A stretch of 34,111 bases of DNA, from contig NW_014577062.1 of assembly GCF_000485595.1 (NCBI RefSeq), positions 623,530-657,640 on the forward strand. The letters are read 5' to 3'. Each line of letters opens with the position of its first letter. Within the stretch, counting starts at the first letter, position 1. Positions 30,031-34,111 of the stretch are shown one piece after another. The notes under the pieces are model-generated. The model saw nothing but the letters and a program-made list of their open reading frames with translations. It did no database searches and was not told the origin of the DNA. The position numbers were made by a program, and so were the translations under genes. The stretch comes from Priapulus caudatus. Its lineage: Eukaryota; Priapulida; Priapulimorpha; Priapulimorphida; Priapulidae.

Positions 30031-32319
30031 CCCCACGCTGCCCATCCCCACCAACCACTAAAACCTGCTCAATACTACTTCACACAAATTCACTGACCCC
30101 ACCACTAATCCGCGTCCAGGTAGAAACTTATCACACACCCACACACCAAAGCCCACCAAACGAAACCCATTGATCCTGTCTCACCCAACCACCTTGCTCC
30201 ATTAATGCAGCAGGCACGAACCCGACCTCCATCCAATCCCGATCCAATCGCATACACCACGGAAGCCCCGTAATCAAACATCCACCCCGAACCCACGTAC
30301 ACTACCCCCGTACCCCCGTACGACTGCTGCAAGATCTCGTTCACGTCCCAAACACCGGCAGTAAACGCATACCTTCCGACTCTACAAGATCCTGAGGTCT
30401 CAACACTCTTGCCAGTACACCACTACCACAGCTCCGACACCCCACCAAACCCTCTACACTACCCTTGTTTTCCGATGAAATTCATCGCCCAAAGATGGAA
30501 TGCTGCGATGACGTCACAAGATGTTTGTTGCCATTGTTGCTGGTCGTGGAACCAGCCCGGGATGACGCGGCAGCGCTGGCACGCTGCACGTGGGCTGCCA
30601 GTTCCGGGCACAGAGAACTGGTTTTGCCTCGATTTCGGAAATCATGAGCGCGAAGTAAAAATGATACGCCGTCGACGCTTTCAAGCGTACCTCAGCGGCA
30701 AGCGGAGGTACGCGCGCGGGCGTGTGTGTGTGCGTGCGTGCGTGCGTGTGTGTGTGAGTGGGTGTTGGGGCGCAACCTGTACCGAGAACATTTTGCAAAT
30801 CTCGCAAAACAGTTGCTAGCGCACATCGTATTGCTGTGCGGTAGTGCAATGAAACAGCAATGTGACCTATGACCTATTATGACCAATGACCTATGTGGTG
30901 TGGGAGGACAAAACACGTAGTAGACATGTAACGTTGCAACGTCAGATCTGCGCTCAGCACTTCGGGTCAACACCTCCTTTCGGCAACGCTTCTCTAGTAT
31001 CCCGTCTCATCTGGATGGCGCTGCTTTGCTTTGCAGCATGTGACAGAATGGATCAACTATGGTTTTCATACAAGATTACTCACATTCGTTTTCGCTGTGT
31101 GGGCCCTCACCCACATTCACTCAAGGTTCTCCTGTCGTCGCGTCAAAGCATACGCACGCTTAATATATAAAAATATTTATCTAATTATTTTGTTATATAT
31201 TTATCTAATAATAATCTAGTTATCTAATATGTTGTAATTTAGTTAATTTTGTTGTAGTATATGGAGCGGTGGAAATGAGCTGTTCCAACATAATGCGCCA
31301 GATGGAAAACTTATGTCAACGAATGCAGTATACACGTACGATGTCACTATACAGGAGTTTAGCGCATGCATGTATTTGTATAACTCTTTGCTTGGTTTTC
31401 GTATACCATGCGGTGCGCAGCACGTACCCTGTCTCGCACGCATCTGAACATCACATTTTATGCGCGACGTGAATATCATTTCAAACAGTGTATAGGTTTA
31501 CAACTGAGTAGCATACCTAAACAGAGCCAGGTACCTCGGGACATTCGTCTCGACATCCACATATGCTGGCAACGCCATTATGGCATTGCTTATACGTACC
31601 CGTGTTTCCGTTAATCGCCACAACTCATACTACATGTGTATACCTCATCGATGACCACAGGCCGGCAGCTTAGAGTAGACTGGCTGCGGTATAGTCTACA
31701 ATTAATAAGCCTACTTTTGGAAGGAATCGCGTACAACTGGCAGAAGTCCACGCCATCGTACCGCCTTGACGTGCGCATCGCCATATTGTACACCGTCAGA
31801 ATGATCAGGCCTTTTCCGCTGCTCAAGTGAAAGCATTTACGGAAGGTGAAAGTGAAGGTGTTGGGGGGTAGATAGGGTACCATAGCGGAGTAATACACGA
31901 TGTGAAACTTTACATACAGCAGCCTGCGGTGCACACACCGCCTCGCGCTATCTTGTGCGCGAGGATCGGAGCCACCGTGTGCCCTCTCATACCAGTAGCA
32001 GCATACTGCCGGCTAAATCACATTTCCACGAAATGACAGCATGCAGCCGTGAACCGACCACTCTCACCAGCTCTCTGATTCAGAGCGCTTAGGCTCATTA
32101 ACACACAGCTACCTGGGGCCAATTTCTCACCAAACCACCAAGTGCTTTGCCTTATATATATATACATCAACCGTTTCGACCAAACCACAAGCTACAGGCA
32201 CCCACGCATCAAGGTGCGCGCACAGCCGCGTACTAGGAGTAGTTATGACTCACTAATCTGTAACACACATATATATATATACACAGATAGGACACACACA
32301 GATATAGATATATATACAG
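30031..32319. other. Spacer, no recognised gene
   Basis: About 2.3 kb. The first 400 bases are A/C-rich on the + strand and give a Gly/Val-rich reverse frame at 30344-30105 that I cannot assign. A (GT)/(GCGT) microsatellite is at 30720-30760. A cluster of AGGTCA-like half-sites is at 30863-30892. AT-rich sequence lies at 31170-31260. By position this could be NR5A upstream intron or intergenic DNA. Confidence 0.4.
30863..30892 (-). promoter_or_regulatory. Candidate nuclear-receptor response elements (two DR1)
   Basis: On the - strand the sequence reads AGGTCA-T-TGGTCA, four bases, then AGGTCA-T-AGGTCA. Half-sites are at 30863, 30870, 30880 and 30887. Direct repeats with one-base spacing (DR1) are bound by RXR, HNF4, COUP-TF and PPAR-type receptors. 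It is not the extended YCAAGGYCR site preferred by NR5A. It is called from motif alone and could be a chance simple repeat. Confidence 0.3.
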
Positions 32320-32439
32320 ATCAAGAGCTAATAAATACCTAATAATTACCTATAAATACCTAATAATTACCTATAAATACCTAATAATTACCTATAAATA
32401 ATTTAATAACCTTTAAATAGGTATTTATTAGCTCTTGAT
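32320..32439. repeat. Hairpin with 21-bp arms around a 21-bp tandem repeat
   Basis: ATCAAGAGCTAATAAATACC plus T (32320-32340) is the perfect complement of 32419-32439. Between the arms, AATAATTACCTATAAATACC plus T (21 bp) is repeated about three times from 32341. Confidence 0.92.
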
Positions 32440-32765
32440 ACAGATATATGTGTGTATAATTAATACGTATATGCTCGGCACAGGGCTTCGGAAGTGAAAC
32501 AAGAAGCAGTAGCACTGGCAGCGTGCGCAAAAACGCAGGCGAATACACGTGCCTCGAGCCCGCGCACAGCATTCACGATGAATGGCTAAACCGTTGCCGC
32601 CTAGCTTGCAGCCTTCAGAGAAGCGGGAAGCCCTGTTTAAGCAGTGCACGTATACACTTCATTGGTTTTCATCTTAGCTGTGTAATCGTGCGCGTACCGC
32701 AAGAATGCGTTCACCTTTACGCGAGTACACCGCAGCATCGTATCGTCATACTAACATCAAACCAA

Positions 32766-33720
32766 CTCTCTCTCTCTCTCGTCGGCATCCTGCAGCTACT
32801 GTCCGTCTCCATGCACACACCGTCGATCAGATTACACTGTTTCACACTCGTACGCATTTTAGCGCGCGCACGCACGCACGCCATGCACGCACGCGCACAC
32901 GTACGCCTATAGAGACAGGCACGCGTGCCCACACACAGCGCGTACGCACAACGAATGCACGCACGCACGCACGCACATAAACAGATACTCGCCACACGCA
33001 CACGCACATGCACGCGCTACACACAAACACACACCACAGCCAAACATGAAATCAACTGATCTGACTCAGGAACACTTTCCCCGCCGTCTATGAGTTATAG
33101 CTCCGTGTACGCCGCAAAGGAAATCCATCAATCGGCAACGACCGTAGGAAAGCTTTCCGCGACTTTTAGTTAAAATTTACAGAGCTATTACAGACAGACG
33201 GCAGCCAATCACGTGATATGTAATTAAGGAGAAAGCAGCAGATTGTCTGGCGCATCGGCATTCTGCAGGATGCGTTACGTCTAGCAGAAAGCCGGAGAGA
33301 GAGCGAGAGAGAGAGCCGCCTAAACGCGTTTATTACACTTCATACACAATATCCAGCAGAATTATGTGACATTAGTCATTCGTCACCCGCAGTGTATAAC
33401 ACTGTATATATATATATATATAGAGTCGCCAGGCAACCTGACGCTGTGCGGTCAGAGTGCACGCCATGTCACCACAGTAGGCTTTGCACGTTTGGACTAA
33501 CGAATAGGGATAAGTTCAGGGAGTCGGGAGGAATAACGATGATGTTAGGTGTTTATTACAGCGTGGAACACGACGCGGACGCGGGCTATACATGGAAGCA
33601 GGTTCCAGTAGGTCAACGCAACGCAAATATTGGCCTCAGCAGCGTGTCCCAGTGTCGTGCTCTGCACCCGGGCAATCACTGGAGACACCCGTCTAGGAAC
33701 GGCGTACGATTGTGATTTAC
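32766..33720. repeat. Segmental duplication, copy 2
   Basis: Direct copy of 24877-26002 about 7.9 kb to the right, shorter and cleaner. It keeps CCAATCACGTG (33207-33217, a CCAAT-like box beside an E-box) and a (TA)n tract near 33405-33421, whereas copy 1 has CCTAATCACGTG and a shorter TA tract. It includes (ACGC)n stretches near 32868-32902 and 32956-32980. No gene is recognised in either copy. Confidence 0.92.
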
Positions 33721-34111
33721 CAACACCAGCACCAGCACCAGCACCAACACCAGTACCAGCACCAGCACCAGCACCAGCACCAACACCAGCACCAGCACCA
33801 ACACCAACACCAGCACCAACAGTCCAGCACTAGCACTAGCACCAGCACCAGCACCAGCACCAGCACCAGCACCAACACCAACACCAGCACCAACAGTCCA
33901 GCACTAGCACCAGCACCAGCACCAGCACCAGCACGAGCACCAGCACCAACACCAACACCAGCACCAACAGTCCAGCACTAGCACCAGCACCAGCACCAGC
34001 ACCAGCACGAGCACCAGCACCAACACCAACACCAGCACCAACAGTCCAGCACTAGCACCAGCACCAGCACCAGCACCAGCACGAGCACCAGCACCAACAC
34101 CAACACCAGCA
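33721..34111. repeat. (ACCAGC)n array with 74-bp higher-order unit, runs off the window
   Basis: After an irregular start (33721-33820), the landmark AGTCCAGCACTAGCAC recurs at exactly 33821, 33895, 33969 and 34043, a 74-bp period; the last unit is cut by the window edge. Each unit is made of ACCAGC, ACCAAC and one ACGAGC hexamer plus the 14-base landmark. Because 74 is not a multiple of three, the reading frame shifts every unit, which argues against coding. The Gln/His and Pro/Ala frames are artefacts. Confidence 0.95.

Noticed and set aside
30105-30344. Gly/Val/Tyr-rich reverse frame (79 codons), considered as an NR5A hinge or upstream exon
   Set aside because: It reads a skewed A/C-rich tract, begins at a GTG, has a stop just upstream in frame with no clear acceptor, and resembles no NR5A segment.

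Overview
The window is a gene-poor stretch of an animal nuclear genome. The evidence is spliced genes with GT-AG introns, long non-coding tracts, many microsatellites and minisatellites, interspersed repeats with inverted termini, a tRNA-derived SINE and a short run of TTAGGG-type telomeric repeats. The introns are compact (about 0.17 to 0.7 kb) and the nuclear receptor looks as close to arthropod FTZ-F1 as to vertebrate SF-1/LRH-1. I infer an invertebrate, probably a marine bilaterian, but I cannot name a species. I see no bacterial genes, operons, CRISPR arrays, phage or viral genes.

Two genes can be supported, both partial. On the + strand, four exons at 6531-8070 encode the catalytic core of a 1-acylglycerol-3-phosphate O-acyltransferase (AGPAT1/2 type, ER phospholipid synthesis). 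Its N-terminal and C-terminal exons were not found. On the - strand, three exons at 22137-20630 encode the C-terminal half of the ligand-binding domain of an NR5A/FTZ-F1 nuclear receptor, including the AF-2 helix and stop codon. The DNA-binding domain, hinge and first LBD exon(s) lie upstream, presumably to the right of the window or in undetected exons. The two genes are convergent; I see no functional link between them.

Layout: 1-704, truncated copy A of an interspersed repeat, ending at a near-perfect palindrome (707-758); 803-1145, tRNA-derived SINE; 1320-2820, an inverted-repeat element containing a foldback with ~413-bp arms; 2822-4417, a second TIR element; 4678-5620, repeat copy B; 6531-8070, AGPAT exons; 8354-9805, repeat copy C with a duplicated tail; 11300-14955, a ~3.6 kb CTG/CAG-rich minisatellite complex whose long open frames are artefacts of a stop-free unit; 15-20 kb, AT-rich spacer with one minisatellite and one (AC)n tract; 20630-22137, NR5A exons; 22.1-24.4 kb, spacer; 24877-26320 and 32766-34111, two direct copies of a ~1 kb segment, each leading into an (ACCAGC)n array; 26.8-28.7 kb, a nested repeat locus with a telomeric-repeat hairpin; 28.96-29.40 kb, a long polypyrimidine tract.

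The most useful observations are an 18-bp tandem duplication that gives NR5A two in-frame splice donors, a direct-repeat (DR1) nuclear-receptor-type motif carried by the interspersed repeat family, the large foldback, and repeat copies that differ mainly by single-base indels while the unique exons are clean. The last pattern probably reflects uneven assembly polishing. I found no convincing new multi-gene system.
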